A DNA stretch of 64,000 bases from Streptomyces cellulosae (GCA_014655195.1 BNBH01000013.1:158395-222394); one strand, 5' to 3'; positions 8,424-16,150 are shown, counted from the stretch's first letter. The notes: generated from the sequence alone by a model not told the origin. Program-made: numbers and translations.

Positions 8424-9047
8424 ATGGGCGTGGCGATCCGGACGGCCGGCGGGGACGACCGGGAGCGGGTGGTCCGGCTGCTGGACGAGGCGTTCCAGGA
8501 CGATCCGGTCAGCAGCTGGGTGTTCCCCGGCACGGAGTACCGGCGTGCGACGCACCACCGGCTCATGGCCGCCTTCACCGACGCCACCCTCGCCGACGGG
8601 CGCGTCGACCTCGTGGAGGACGGCTCGGCGTGCGCCCTGTGGATGTCCGTCCCGGCGGAGGACCCCGGCCACGGCGAAGCGGACGGCGGCGAGGACGAGT
8701 TCGTGGAACTGCGCCGCGCCGTCGACCCGGACAACGAGCGGGTCGAGCTGATCGGCCGCCTCACCGCGGGCATCCACCCCCAGGGCCGCGCCCACGAGTA
8801 CCTGTGGATGATCGGCGTGGCTCCGGGGCGTCAGGGCGAGGGGCTCGGCACCGCGCTGATCGGCTCCGTCCTCGACCGCTGCGACCAGGAGGGCCGCGCC
8901 GCCTACCTGGAGGCGAGCAGCGAGCGCAGCGTCCGCCTGTACCGCCGTCTCGGCTTCGAGCTCACCGGTGAGCCGCTGCGCCTTCCCGACGGCCCGCTGA
9001 TGTACCCGATGTGGCGCGAACCCCGCGCGTCCGGCGCGCAGAGCTGA
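8424..9047 (+). CDS. GNAT-family N-acetyltransferase
   Basis: A 207-residue single-domain acetyltransferase. IRTAGGDDRERVVRLLDEAF is the first strand and helix, MIGVAPGRQGEGLGTALI is motif A with the Q/R-x-x-G-x-G/A acetyl-CoA loop (about residue 135), and AYLEASSERSVRLYRRLGF is motif B. The substrate is not predictable. ATG 8424 follows GGGGCGG. It lies 200 bases after the prenyl synthase on the same strand and ends at a strong hairpin, so it may or may not share the encapsulin transcript. Confidence 0.87.
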   Translation: MGVAIRTAGGDDRERVVRLLDEAFQDDPVSSWVFPGTEYRRATHHRLMAAFTDATLADGRVDLVEDGSACALWMSVPAEDPGHGEADGGEDEFVELRRAVDPDNERVELIGRLTAGIHPQGRAHEYLWMIGVAPGRQGEGLGTALIGSVLDRCDQEGRAAYLEASSERSVRLYRRLGFELTGEPLRLPDGPLMYPMWREPRASGAQS

Positions 9048-9081
9048 GCCGACACCCGTCTCCTCGCGGGATGCAACCCGT

Positions 9082-9111
9082 GCCGTACAGGGACGTTCGG
9101 CCCTGTACGGC
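9082..9111 (+). terminator. Hairpin after the acetyltransferase gene
   Basis: Perfect 11-base arms GCCGTACAGGG and CCCTGTACGGC around an 8-base loop, 34 bases past the stop. No U-tract, as is common for Streptomyces terminators. Confidence 0.7.
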
Positions 9112-9169
9112 GCCTCGCGCGCCCGGCTTCACTGGCTCGCGGACGGAGGTCGAGCGGAACGGGACGCCT

Positions 9170-9706
9170 ATGGGGCCGACGGCGCACGGGGACATCGCGG
9201 TCGTGGGACACCACGACCTGACCGACGGATCACTGTGGCTGGTGGAGTCCGCCGTACGGGACCGGCTGGCGCGGTACGCCGAGGGGGCGAGGGCCATGGT
9301 CCGCGCCGCCGCGGGCACCGCCCTGGCGTCCGGCCGCGCCGCGCGCGCCTCGGGCCGGCCGCTGGCCGTGGTCATCCCCACCAGCATCGGCGTCCCCGCG
9401 CTGCCGCCCCCGCGGGACCGTCCGGCCACCGGCGAACTGCTCACCCTCGCCGACCAGGTGAGGCTCCTCGACTACGACCCCACCGACCGTGACTCCTGCG
9501 TCGGCGCGGACGAACGCCTCGTCGGCGCCGGCACCCTGCTCCTGGCCGTCTGGGACGGCTCCCCCTCCGACGGCCGGGACGCCACCGCCCACCTGGTGAC
9601 CTACGCCCGTGCGCGCGGCATCCCGGTGGAGGTCCTGTGGCCCGAGGGCGCCGCCCGCGTCCGCGCGCCCCGCCCGCGCATCCCCCACGCGCGCACGCCG
9701 TTCTGA
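9170..9706 (+). CDS. Uncharacterised protein with SLOG-like nucleotide-binding features
   Basis: A 178-residue soluble protein not assigned to a named family. The opening DIAVVGHHDLTDGSL resembles the first strand and loop of Rossmann-like SLOG proteins. The C-terminal half has GTLLLAVWDGSPSDGRDAT followed by AHLVTYARARGIPVEVLWP, the pattern in which SLOG proteins (DprA, LOG, TIR/SLOG sensors) hold a nucleotide-type ligand. No catalytic residues can be named. ATG 9170 was chosen because the frame upstream overlaps the acetyltransferase; a GGAGG sits about 20 bases upstream, so the ribosome site is weak. It stands alone between two hairpin-bounded units. Confidence 0.7.
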   Translation: MGPTAHGDIAVVGHHDLTDGSLWLVESAVRDRLARYAEGARAMVRAAAGTALASGRAARASGRPLAVVIPTSIGVPALPPPRDRPATGELLTLADQVRLLDYDPTDRDSCVGADERLVGAGTLLLAVWDGSPSDGRDATAHLVTYARARGIPVEVLWPEGAARVRAPRPRIPHARTPF

Positions 9707-9829
9707 CGCCGCGACACGGGACCTTCGGCCCCCGCCCCGGGACCCGCGCGGGGCCCTTTCGACCCATGTGGAGCCGTCCTCCCCACGCCGATCATGGGCG
9801 CGCACCACACATGGGGAGGAAGACGTCCG

Positions 9830-11542
9830 GTGGACGAGATACGCACGCAGCACCTGGAAGCCGCCGTGGACGAGCGGCCCCGGACCGCGCCGGGGACGGA
9901 GACGCCCGCGCGGCCCGCGCCGGAGCCGGCCGCGATGCGCCGGGCCGCCTGGGTGGACTGGCTGACGACCACCGACCACAAGAAGATCGGCACGCTCTAC
10001 CTGGTCAGCGCGTTCGTCTTCTTCGTCGTCGGCGGCGTCATGGCGCTGATGATGCGCGCCGAACTCGCCCGGCCAGGCCTGCAGATCATGTCGAACGAGC
10101 AGTTCAACCAGGCGTTCACGATGCATGGTTCGATCATGCTGCTGATGTTCGCCATGCCGCTGTTCACCGGCTTCGCCAACTGGATCATGCCGCTGCAGAT
10201 CGGTGCGCCCGACGTGGCGTTCCCGCGGCTGAACATGCTGGCGTTCTGGCTGTTCCTGTTCGGCTCGACGATCGCGGCGGCCGGTTTCCTCACCCCGGGA
10301 GGGGCCGCCGACTTCGGCTGGTTCCTGTACGCGCCGCTGTCGAACGAGATCTACTCGCCGGGCATCGGCGCCGACCTCTGGATCATGGGCGTGGCCCTCT
10401 CCGGCTTCGGCTCGATCCTCGGCGCGGTCAACTTCATCACCACCGTCATCTGCATGCGGGCGCCCGGAATGACGATGTTCCGCATGCCGATCTTCACGTG
10501 GAACGTGCTGCTCACGGCGCTGCTCGTGCTGATCGTCTTCCCGGTGCTGGCGGCAGCCTTGTTCGCGCTGGAGTGCGACCGGAAGTTCGGCAGCCACATC
10601 TTCGACGCGGCGAACGGCGGGGCATTGCTGTGGCAGCACCTGTTCTGGTTCTTCGGCCATCCCGAGGTGTACATCCTGGCGCTGCCGTTCTTCGGCATCG
10701 TCTCCGAGGTGGTCCCGGTCTTCTCCCGCAAGCCGATGTTCGGGTACATGGGCCTCATCGGCGCGACCATCGCGATCGCGGGTCTGTCGGTGACGGTGTG
10801 GGCGCACCACATGTACGTCACGGGCGGGGTGCTGCTGCCGTTCTTCTCGTTCATGACGATGCTGATCGCGGTGCCGACGGGCGTGAAGTTCTTCAACTGG
10901 ATCGGCACCATGTGGAAGGGCAGCCTCTCCTTCGAGACCCCGATGCTGTGGACGCTGGGCTTCCTGGTGACGTTCCTCTTCGGCGGTCTGACGGGTGTTC
11001 TGCTGGCCTCGCCACCGCTGGACTTCCACGTCTCGGACACGTACTTCGTGGTCGCGCACTTCCACTACACGGTGTTCGGCACGGTGGTGTACGCGATGTT
11101 CGCCGGATTCCACTTCTGGTGGCCGAAGTTCACCGGCAAGATGCTCGACGAGCGGCTCGGGAAGATCACCTTCTGGACGCTGACGGCCGGCTTCCACCTG
11201 ACCTTCCTGGTCCAGCACTGGCTGGGTGTGGAGGGCATGCCCCGCCGGTACGCGGACTACCTGGCCGCGGACGGATTCACCGCCCTCAACACCCTGTCCT
11301 CCGTCGGCTCGTTCCTGCTCGGCCTGTCGGTGCTGCCGTTCTTCTACAACGTCTGGAAGACGGCCAGGTACGGCACACCGGTCGGCGTGGACGACCCCTG
11401 GGGCTTCAGCCGCTCCCTGGAGTGGGCCACCTCCTGCCCGCCCCCGCGCCACAACTTCGTCTCCTTGCCGACCATCCGCAGCGAGTCTCCGGCGTTCGAC
11501 CTGCACCATCCCGAGGTCGCCGCCCTGGAAGCGGGGAAGTGA
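9830..11542 (+). CDS. ctaD: Cytochrome c oxidase subunit I (aa3-type), orphan paralogue
   Basis: Catalytic subunit of the heme-copper oxidase, 570 residues with about 12 membrane helices. Heme and copper ligands are all present: TMHGSIM (low-spin heme His, about 98), GHPEVYI (CuB His and cross-linked Tyr, about 277-281), WAHHMY (CuB His pair, about 325) and VAHFHY (high-spin and low-spin heme His, about 409/411). The GTG at 9830 has GGAGGAA 8 bases upstream. No subunit II (ctaC), III (ctaE) or heme-synthesis gene is nearby; Streptomyces keep the main ctaCDE set elsewhere. Only a small membrane protein follows. It is probably a second, conditionally used copy that borrows the other subunits. 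Confidence 0.9.
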   Translation: MDEIRTQHLEAAVDERPRTAPGTETPARPAPEPAAMRRAAWVDWLTTTDHKKIGTLYLVSAFVFFVVGGVMALMMRAELARPGLQIMSNEQFNQAFTMHGSIMLLMFAMPLFTGFANWIMPLQIGAPDVAFPRLNMLAFWLFLFGSTIAAAGFLTPGGAADFGWFLYAPLSNEIYSPGIGADLWIMGVALSGFGSILGAVNFITTVICMRAPGMTMFRMPIFTWNVLLTALLVLIVFPVLAAALFALECDRKFGSHIFDAANGGALLWQHLFWFFGHPEVYILALPFFGIVSEVVPVFSRKPMFGYMGLIGATIAIAGLSVTVWAHHMYVTGGVLLPFFSFMTMLIAVPTGVKFFNWIGTMWKGSLSFETPMLWTLGFLVTFLFGGLTGVLLASPPLDFHVSDTYFVVAHFHYTVFGTVVYAMFAGFHFWWPKFTGKMLDERLGKITFWTLTAGFHLTFLVQHWLGVEGMPRRYADYLAADGFTALNTLSSVGSFLLGLSVLPFFYNVWKTARYGTPVGVDDPWGFSRSLEWATSCPPPRHNFVSLPTIRSESPAFDLHHPEVAALEAGK

Positions 11543-11545
11543 GCC

Positions 11546-11989
11546 ATGGCGCAGCCCGTCCTCGCCCTCGGGTGCGCGCTGGTCACCGGCGCCGGCTGCG
11601 TCTGGTACCTGCCGGCCCTCGCCGACCTGCGGGCCGGGGCGGCCGACCGGCCGCCCTCCCGCCGCACCGCCGCGCTCGCCTGCCTGACCGGCTGGGCCAC
11701 GGTCGCGGCCGTCGGCCTGACCCTGCTGCTCACGGCGTCGTGGTGGACGCCGTGCGCGGTGACGGCGGCCGGCGGTACGGCCACCGCTCTCCTGCGGATC
11801 CGGGCCGCGGTGAGGCGCGCCGGTGAGCGCCGTGAGACGGCCCGGCTGTGGGAGGGGCTGACCCCCGACGGCCCGCTGCCGTCGCGGGCGGTCCGTCGCG
11901 GGGCGGTCGCCGCCCTGGCCGTCACCCTCCCGGTCGCGGTGTCGGTGGCGGTGCTGGTTCCGGCCACGGGCCTGGCGTTGGCGCGTTAA
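11546..11989 (+). CDS. Small membrane protein cotranscribed with the orphan ctaD
   Basis: A 147-residue protein with three predicted membrane segments: residues 1-25, about 45-80 (two closely spaced hydrophobic stretches around TGWATVAAVGLTLLL) and 118-145. A charged Arg-rich loop lies between. No known domain is recognised. It starts 3 bases after the ctaD stop with GGGGAAG as ribosome site, so it is in the same operon and may be an accessory subunit or assembly helper for that oxidase; this is inference from position only. Confidence 0.72.
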   Translation: MAQPVLALGCALVTGAGCVWYLPALADLRAGAADRPPSRRTAALACLTGWATVAAVGLTLLLTASWWTPCAVTAAGGTATALLRIRAAVRRAGERRETARLWEGLTPDGPLPSRAVRRGAVAALAVTLPVAVSVAVLVPATGLALAR

Positions 11990-12002
11990 AGGCGTTGCAC
12001 CA

Positions 12003-12032
12003 CTACAAGCGAAGTACTACAACTGGAGTTGT
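12003..12032 (+). promoter_or_regulatory. Candidate operator upstream of the DHFR-like gene
   Basis: ACAACT-GG-AGTTGT (12019-12032) is a perfect 6+6 inverted repeat, preceded by a second ACTACAA element at 12003 repeated at 12016. It ends 46 bases before the GTG start, in the usual place for repressor binding. No -10/-35 pair is clear. The regulator is unknown. Confidence 0.4.
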
Positions 12033-12077
12033 CGCGAATTCGCCACCACTCCGGAAACCCCGGGGAAAGAGGCCGCA

Positions 12078-12662
12078 GTGCGCAATCTGACCTACTTCAT
12101 CGCCTGCTCCATCGACGGCTTCATCGGGGACCCGGAGGGCGATGCGTCGGCCATGGTGTCCTTGGTCGACGCGGAGTTCTTCGACTTCCTGAAGACGGAG
12201 TACCCGGAGACGCTGCCGACCGCGGGCCGCCGTCCGCTCGGCATCGACGACCTGCCGAACAAGAAGTTCGACACGATCGTCCAGGGCCGCCGCAGCTACG
12301 ACCTGGCCCTCAAGGAGGGCGTCACCAGTCCCTACGCCCATCTGCGGCAGTACGTCGCCTCCCACACGCTGGGGGAGTCGCCCGACCCCGACGTCGAGAT
12401 CATCTCCGACGACCTGGTCGGCCGGGTGCGCGCGCTGAAGGCGGAGGACAGCGCGTACGGCGTCTATCTGTGCGGCGGTGCCGAGCTGGCCGGGGCGCTG
12501 GTCGACGAGATCGACGAGCTGGTGATCAAGACGTACCCCATCGTGCAGGGCTCGGGCATGCCGATGTTCGCCGCCGGTTTCTCGATCACGCCGTTCACGC
12601 TGGAGTCGCACCGCGCCTTCGGCAACGGCACGCTGGTGCGGACGTACCGCCGACAGCGCTGA
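12078..12662 (+). CDS. Dihydrofolate reductase (RibD-like) family protein
   Basis: A 194-residue single-domain member of the DHFR/RibD C-terminal superfamily, NADPH-dependent reductases. LTYFIACSIDGFIGDPEGD is the first strand with the Ser-Asp-Gly turn, FDTIVQGRRSYDLAL the cofactor helix region, and GVYLCGGAELAGALVDEID the phosphate-binding Gly-Gly segment. Such stand-alone proteins are usually not the housekeeping DHFR; a substrate cannot be given. The GTG at 12078 has AAAGAGG upstream. It is monocistronic, convergent with the VOC gene. Confidence 0.87.
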   Translation: MRNLTYFIACSIDGFIGDPEGDASAMVSLVDAEFFDFLKTEYPETLPTAGRRPLGIDDLPNKKFDTIVQGRRSYDLALKEGVTSPYAHLRQYVASHTLGESPDPDVEIISDDLVGRVRALKAEDSAYGVYLCGGAELAGALVDEIDELVIKTYPIVQGSGMPMFAAGFSITPFTLESHRAFGNGTLVRTYRRQR

Positions 12663-12685
12663 ACGGGCGTCAGCCCGACGGCCGT

Positions 12686-13111
12686 TCACTCCGCGGGGCG
12701 CTCCAGGAAGCGCACCATGTTCCCCGCCGGGTCGCGGAACGCGCAGTCCCGCATTCCGTACGGCTGGTCCACCGGCTCCTGGATCACGTCTGCGCCCGCG
12801 GCACGCACCCGCTCGAACAGGGCGTCGCAGTCGGTGGTGGTGAAGTTGACCGCGCGCAGCAGGCCCTTGGCGAGCAGCTCGGCCATCGCCTGTTTGTCGG
12901 CGGGGGAGACGTCCGGGCTCGCGGCCGGCGGCTCCAGGACGATCTCCACGTCCTGCTCGGGGGAGGCGACGGTCACCCAGCGCATCCCCTCGTACCCCAC
13001 GTCGTTGCGCACCTCGAAGCCGAGCACGTCGCAGTAGAAGGCCAGCGCCTTGTCGTGGTCGTCGACCGCGACGAAGCACTGGGCGAGCCGCACGTCCGTC
13101 GCCCTGTCCAT
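12686..13111 (-). CDS. VOC (glyoxalase/bleomycin resistance) family protein
   Basis: A 141-residue vicinal-oxygen-chelate protein made of two beta-alpha-beta-beta-beta modules: AQCFVAVDDHDKALAFYCDVLGFEV at the N-terminus and PYGMRDCAFRDPAGNMVRFLE at the end. The metal-site positions are not fully canonical, so enzymatic activity is uncertain. It follows the AraC gene by 16 bases on the same strand, indicating an AraC-VOC operon in which the regulator probably senses what the VOC protein handles. Confidence 0.87.
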   Translation of the reverse strand: MDRATDVRLAQCFVAVDDHDKALAFYCDVLGFEVRNDVGYEGMRWVTVASPEQDVEIVLEPPAASPDVSPADKQAMAELLAKGLLRAVNFTTTDCDALFERVRAAGADVIQEPVDQPYGMRDCAFRDPAGNMVRFLERPAE

Positions 13112-13127
13112 ACCCGTCCCGCTCCCT

Positions 13128-13550
13128 CTAGAAGTTCCCGCTCGGGTCGGCCCGTCGCCGCACCCGCACCGGCCGGGCGTACGTCCGCACGAAGCACGGC
13201 GGGATGACCGCGGTCTCCTCGTGCGAGCGGGCCCGGTAGGAGCTCGGCGTCTCCCCGACCAGCTCGGTGAAGCGCGCGCTGAACGACCCGAGCGAGGTGC
13301 AGCCGACCGCGAGGCACACCTCGGTCACCGTCAGGTCGCCCTTGCGCAGCAGCGCCTTGGCGCGCTCGATCCGCCGCGTCATCAGATACGCGTACGGCGT
13401 CTGCCCGTACGCGGCCCGGAAGCTGCGCTGGAAGTGCCCCGGCGACATCAGAGCCGTCCGCGCCAGCTCCGCGATGTCGAGAGGCTCGGCGTACTCCCGG
13501 TCCATCCGGTCCCGGACCCGCCGCAGCCGCACCAGATCCTCCAGCTCCAT
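13128..13550 (-). CDS. AraC-family transcriptional regulator, DNA-binding domain only
   Basis: A 140-residue regulator whose first about 105 residues are the double HTH of AraC proteins: PLDIAELARTALMSPGHFQR then TPYAYLMTRRIERAKALL, and TVTEVCLAVGCTSLGSFSAR with FTELVGETPSSYR. There is no large ligand-binding domain; the last 35 residues are basic. ATG 13550 is the natural start, the longer frame upstream being antisense to sodN. It is cotranscribed with the downstream VOC gene. Confidence 0.88.
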   Translation of the reverse strand: MELEDLVRLRRVRDRMDREYAEPLDIAELARTALMSPGHFQRSFRAAYGQTPYAYLMTRRIERAKALLRKGDLTVTEVCLAVGCTSLGSFSARFTELVGETPSSYRARSHEETAVIPPCFVRTYARPVRVRRRADPSGNF

Positions 13551-13594
13551 GTGCCCAGCATCCCATGGGCCCCAAGGACGGCGCCGGAGAACAC

Positions 13595-13634
13595 CGAAGG
13601 GGCCCCGCCGCGCGAAGCGACGGGTCCCCTTCGG
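13595..13634 (-). terminator. Terminator hairpin of sodN
   Basis: Read on the minus strand, CCGAAGGGG-CCCGTCG pairs with CGGCGGG-CCCCTTCGG around a short loop with one mismatch, and a run of T (GGCTTTTTCC) lies just before it. It sits 63 to 102 bases past the sodN stop. Confidence 0.72.
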
Positions 13635-13696
13635 AAAAAGCCCCAGGACCTGCGATGGTGCACCGATCGCCGGCCGCGAGGAGCGGCAAGGCCGGG
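13595..13696 (-). ncRNA. Probable sodN 3'UTR-derived small RNA (s-SodF type)
   Basis: In S. coelicolor the 3'UTR of the nickel-SOD mRNA is processed to an sRNA of about 90 bases that pairs with sodF mRNA and blocks iron-SOD synthesis when nickel is present. Here the stretch between the sodN stop and the end of its terminator hairpin is 102 bases, has no ORF, and holds an unstructured section ending in a T-run before the hairpin. That agrees in place and length. Pairing with sodF cannot be tested because sodF is not in the window. Confidence 0.5.
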
Positions 13697-14092
13697 TCAG
13701 GCCTTCTTGGTCTCCCAGAAGATCTTGTCGATCTGGGCGATGTAGTCCAGCGCCTTCTGGCCGGTGGCCGGGTCGGTCGACGCCTTGGCGGCCGAGAGGG
13801 CCTTCAGGGTGTCGTTGACCAGCTGGTGCAGCTCCGGGTACTTCTCGAAGTGCGGCGGCTTGAAGTAGTCGCTCCACAGCACGGAGACATGGTGCTTCGC
13901 CAGCTCGGCGCGCTGCTCCTTGATGACCGTGGCACGCGCCTGGAAGTGCGGGTCGTCGTTGCCGGCCATCTTCTCCTGGACAGCCTTGACCGACTCCGCC
14001 TCGATGCGGGCCTGGGCCGGGTCGTACACGCCGCAGGGCAGGTCGCAGTGGGCGCTGACCTTGACCCTGGGGGCAAACAGGCGGGAAAGCAT
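13697..14092 (-). CDS. sodN: Nickel superoxide dismutase
   Basis: Converts superoxide to peroxide and oxygen, as a cytoplasmic homohexamer. The 131-residue precursor begins with a 14-residue propeptide that is cut before His, leaving the nickel hook HCDLPCGVY in which the N-terminal His1 and Cys2/Cys6 bind nickel. The rest is a four-helix bundle (IEAESVKAVQEKMAGNDDPH onward). The ATG at 14092 has GAGGAAGGAAA upstream. It is divergent from sodX, which encodes the maturation protease, with 146 bases between starts. In the family, expression is controlled by the nickel-responsive regulator Nur, directly on sodF and through the sodN transcript. Confidence 0.95.
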   Translation of the reverse strand: MLSRLFAPRVKVSAHCDLPCGVYDPAQARIEAESVKAVQEKMAGNDDPHFQARATVIKEQRAELAKHHVSVLWSDYFKPPHFEKYPELHQLVNDTLKALSAAKASTDPATGQKALDYIAQIDKIFWETKKA

Positions 14093-14238
14093 GAAGCGTT
14101 TCCTTCCTCGTGATCGTCTTCTCACAGGGGACATTACTCCGTGACGGACCGGTTTTCGCGAGTGCCCCCGTGGGCTTAGGACAAAAGTCCGGGGTCAGAC
14201 TGAGACTGGTGGAGGAAGAACCGGGGAGGTGCCGGGAG

Positions 14239-14673
14239 ATGCCGGAGCTGTCGCAGGACGCCGAGCGGGTGAGGGCGCCGCTGCCCTTCGGGGTGGCCGA
14301 GGTGACCGGTCCGTCGATGGTGCCCACGCTGCGCCACGGGGACCGGCTCCTGGTCCACTACGGGGCGAGGGTGAGACGCGGCGACGTGATCGTGCTGCGC
14401 CATCCGTTCCAGCAGGATCTGCTGGTCGTCAAGCGAGCGGCCGAGCGGCGCGACGGGGGCTGGTGGGTGCTCGGGGACAACGCGTACGCGGGCGGCGACA
14501 GCACCGACTACGGCGTCGTCCCCGACGAGCTGGTGCTGGGCCGGGTCCGCTTCCGCTACCGGCCGCGCTCCACGGCCCGGCGGTCGCCGCTGGCGCTGCT
14601 GGTCTGGCTGCTGACGTCGGCCCGTCCCGTGCTCTCCGACCGGTCCGCCTCCAGGCGTTTGCGGGCCCGGTAG
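14239..14673 (+). CDS. sodX: Nickel-SOD maturation protease
   Basis: S24/S26-type signal-peptidase-like protease of 144 residues that removes the SodN propeptide. The catalytic Ser lies in VTGPSMVPTLRHGDRLLV (about residue 25) and the catalytic Lys in LLVVKRAAER (about 65), followed by GWWVLGDNAYAGGDSTDYG, the conserved C-terminal box. Unlike true signal peptidases it has no clear N-terminal membrane anchor. ATG 14239 has GGGGAGG 8 bases upstream; the open frame back to 14110 is not used. Its last 118 bases overlap the convergent CGNR gene. Confidence 0.93.
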   Translation: MPELSQDAERVRAPLPFGVAEVTGPSMVPTLRHGDRLLVHYGARVRRGDVIVLRHPFQQDLLVVKRAAERRDGGWWVLGDNAYAGGDSTDYGVVPDELVLGRVRFRYRPRSTARRSPLALLVWLLTSARPVLSDRSASRRLRAR

Positions 14674-15206
14674 GCGGCCACGTTCGCACGAGTGGCGCAG
14701 CGGTCCGAGCAGTAGCGCCGGGAGCGGTTGGTCGAGGTGTCCAGGTAGGCGTTGCGGCAGGGCGCCGCCTCGCAGAGGCCGAGGCGGTCGACGCCGTACT
14801 CGGTGAGGTGGAAGGCCAGGCCCATCGCGGCGATCGCGGCGTACCCGGCGGTCGCGTTGGACGGATGGTCGGCCAGGTGCATGTGCCACAGCGGGCGGCC
14901 GTCGTCGTCGCGGAAGTCGTGGCCGGAGATCTGCGGGCTCACCGGGAACTCCAGCAGCAGGGAGTTCAGCAGGTCGACGGCGAGGGTCTCGTCCCCGTCG
15001 TTCGCCGCCTCGAAGACCGACCGCAGCCTGGCCCGGACCGAGCGGAACCGCGTCACGTCCGCCTCGGTGGCCCGCCGGGCGGCCGACCGGTTGCCGCCGA
15101 ACAGGTCCCGTACCGCCTCGACCGAGGTGAGCGCGTCCGTGCCCCGGACCGGCTCCTCGGTGTTCACGAGACGGACGGCGTAGTCCGAGTAATAGGCCAG
15201 TTCCAC
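14556..15206 (-). CDS. CGNR zinc-finger / ABATE-domain protein, probable regulator
   Basis: A 216-residue protein with an N-terminal ABATE domain (a stress-linked ligand domain; residues 1-135) and a C-terminal CGNR-type zinc finger with the CRNAYLDTSTNRSRRYCS pattern (about residues 148-175), here CRNA where the eponymous motif reads CGNR, followed by basic MARVAAYRARK-like residues that suit DNA binding. The last about 25 residues are polar and disordered. The start is GTG 15206, with AAGGA upstream. Its 3' end lies inside the sodX coding sequence on the other strand (118-base coding overlap). Confidence 0.87.
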   Translation of the reverse strand: MELAYYSDYAVRLVNTEEPVRGTDALTSVEAVRDLFGGNRSAARRATEADVTRFRSVRARLRSVFEAANDGDETLAVDLLNSLLLEFPVSPQISGHDFRDDDGRPLWHMHLADHPSNATAGYAAIAAMGLAFHLTEYGVDRLGLCEAAPCRNAYLDTSTNRSRRYCSDRCATRANVAAYRARKRLEADRSESTGRADVSSQTSSASGDRRAVERGR

Positions 15207-15305
15207 TTGTAGTCCTTACGCAGGGGCTCTATGGTCGTGCGTGCGGTCGGGTAACAGACGATCGTGCTTCCAGGGTATTACGGAGTGCACCGCGAGGGAG
15301 GGGCC

Positions 15306-16076
15306 ATGACGGACTCGCACACCACCACGGCCGGCACCGACTGGCACGCCTGGCAGGAGAGCTGGGACCGCCAGCAGGAGTGGTACATGCCCGACCGGGA
15401 GGAACGCTTCCGGGTCATGCTCGACATGGTCGAGGCCCTCGTCGGGACCGCCCCGCGCGTCCTCGACCTGGCCTGCGGCACCGGCAGCATCACCGCCCGC
15501 CTGCTCGACCGCTTCCCCGACGCCACCAGCACCGGCGTCGACCTCGACCCGGCGCTGCTTGCCATCGCCGAGGGCACCTTCGCGGGCGACGACCGGGTCA
15601 CCTTCGTCACCGCGGACCTGAAGGACCCCGGCTGGGCCACACAGCTCCCGCACGACTCCTACGACGCCGTGCTCACCGCGACGGCCCTGCACTGGCTGCA
15701 CCGGGAACCCCTCGCGGACCTCTACGGACACATCGCGGGCCTGGTCCGCGACGGCGGCGTCTTCATGAACGCGGACCACATGATCGACGAGACCACCCCG
15801 CGGATCAACGCGGCCGAGCGCGCGCAGCGCCACGCACGCATGGATCAGGCCAAGGAGCGGGGCGCCCTCGACTGGGCCGAGTGGTGGCAGCTCGCCGCGC
15901 AGGACCCCGTCCTCGCCGGCCCCACCGCCCGCCGCTTCGAGATCTACGGCGAGCACGCCGACGGCGACATGCCGTCCCCGGCCTGGCACGCCCGCGCCCT
16001 GCGCGAGGCGGGCTTCGCGGAGGCCCGCCCGGTGTGGTGCTCACCGTCGGACACACTGCTGCTCGCCCTGAAGTAG
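15306..16076 (+). CDS. Class I SAM-dependent methyltransferase
   Basis: A 256-residue Rossmann-fold methyltransferase. VLDLACGTGSITARLLDRFP (about residue 50) is motif I that binds SAM, STGVDLDPALLAIAEG is the acidic post-I loop, and YDAVLTATALHWLHR (about 120) is motif IV with the His-Trp common in trans-aconitate-like methyltransferases. Substrate unknown. ATG 15306 has GAGGGAGGGG upstream; the open frame upstream to 15264 is not preferred. It is transcribed alone and ends at a large hairpin. Confidence 0.88.
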   Translation: MTDSHTTTAGTDWHAWQESWDRQQEWYMPDREERFRVMLDMVEALVGTAPRVLDLACGTGSITARLLDRFPDATSTGVDLDPALLAIAEGTFAGDDRVTFVTADLKDPGWATQLPHDSYDAVLTATALHWLHREPLADLYGHIAGLVRDGGVFMNADHMIDETTPRINAAERAQRHARMDQAKERGALDWAEWWQLAAQDPVLAGPTARRFEIYGEHADGDMPSPAWHARALREAGFAEARPVWCSPSDTLLLALK

Positions 16077-16077
16077 C

Positions 16078-16145
16078 GGGCCCGGGGCACAGGGAAGGGG
16101 CGGTACGGAGTCCTCCGTACCGCCCCTTCCCTGTGCCCCGGGCCC
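16078..16145. terminator. Perfect 33-bp inverted repeat, bidirectional terminator
   Basis: Arms 16078-16110 and 16113-16145 are exact complements with only TC between them. It fills the gap between the convergent methyltransferase and ABC ATPase genes, starting 1 base after one stop and ending 5 bases before the other, so it can end transcription from both sides. Confidence 0.88.
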
Positions 16146-16150
16146 CGAGG

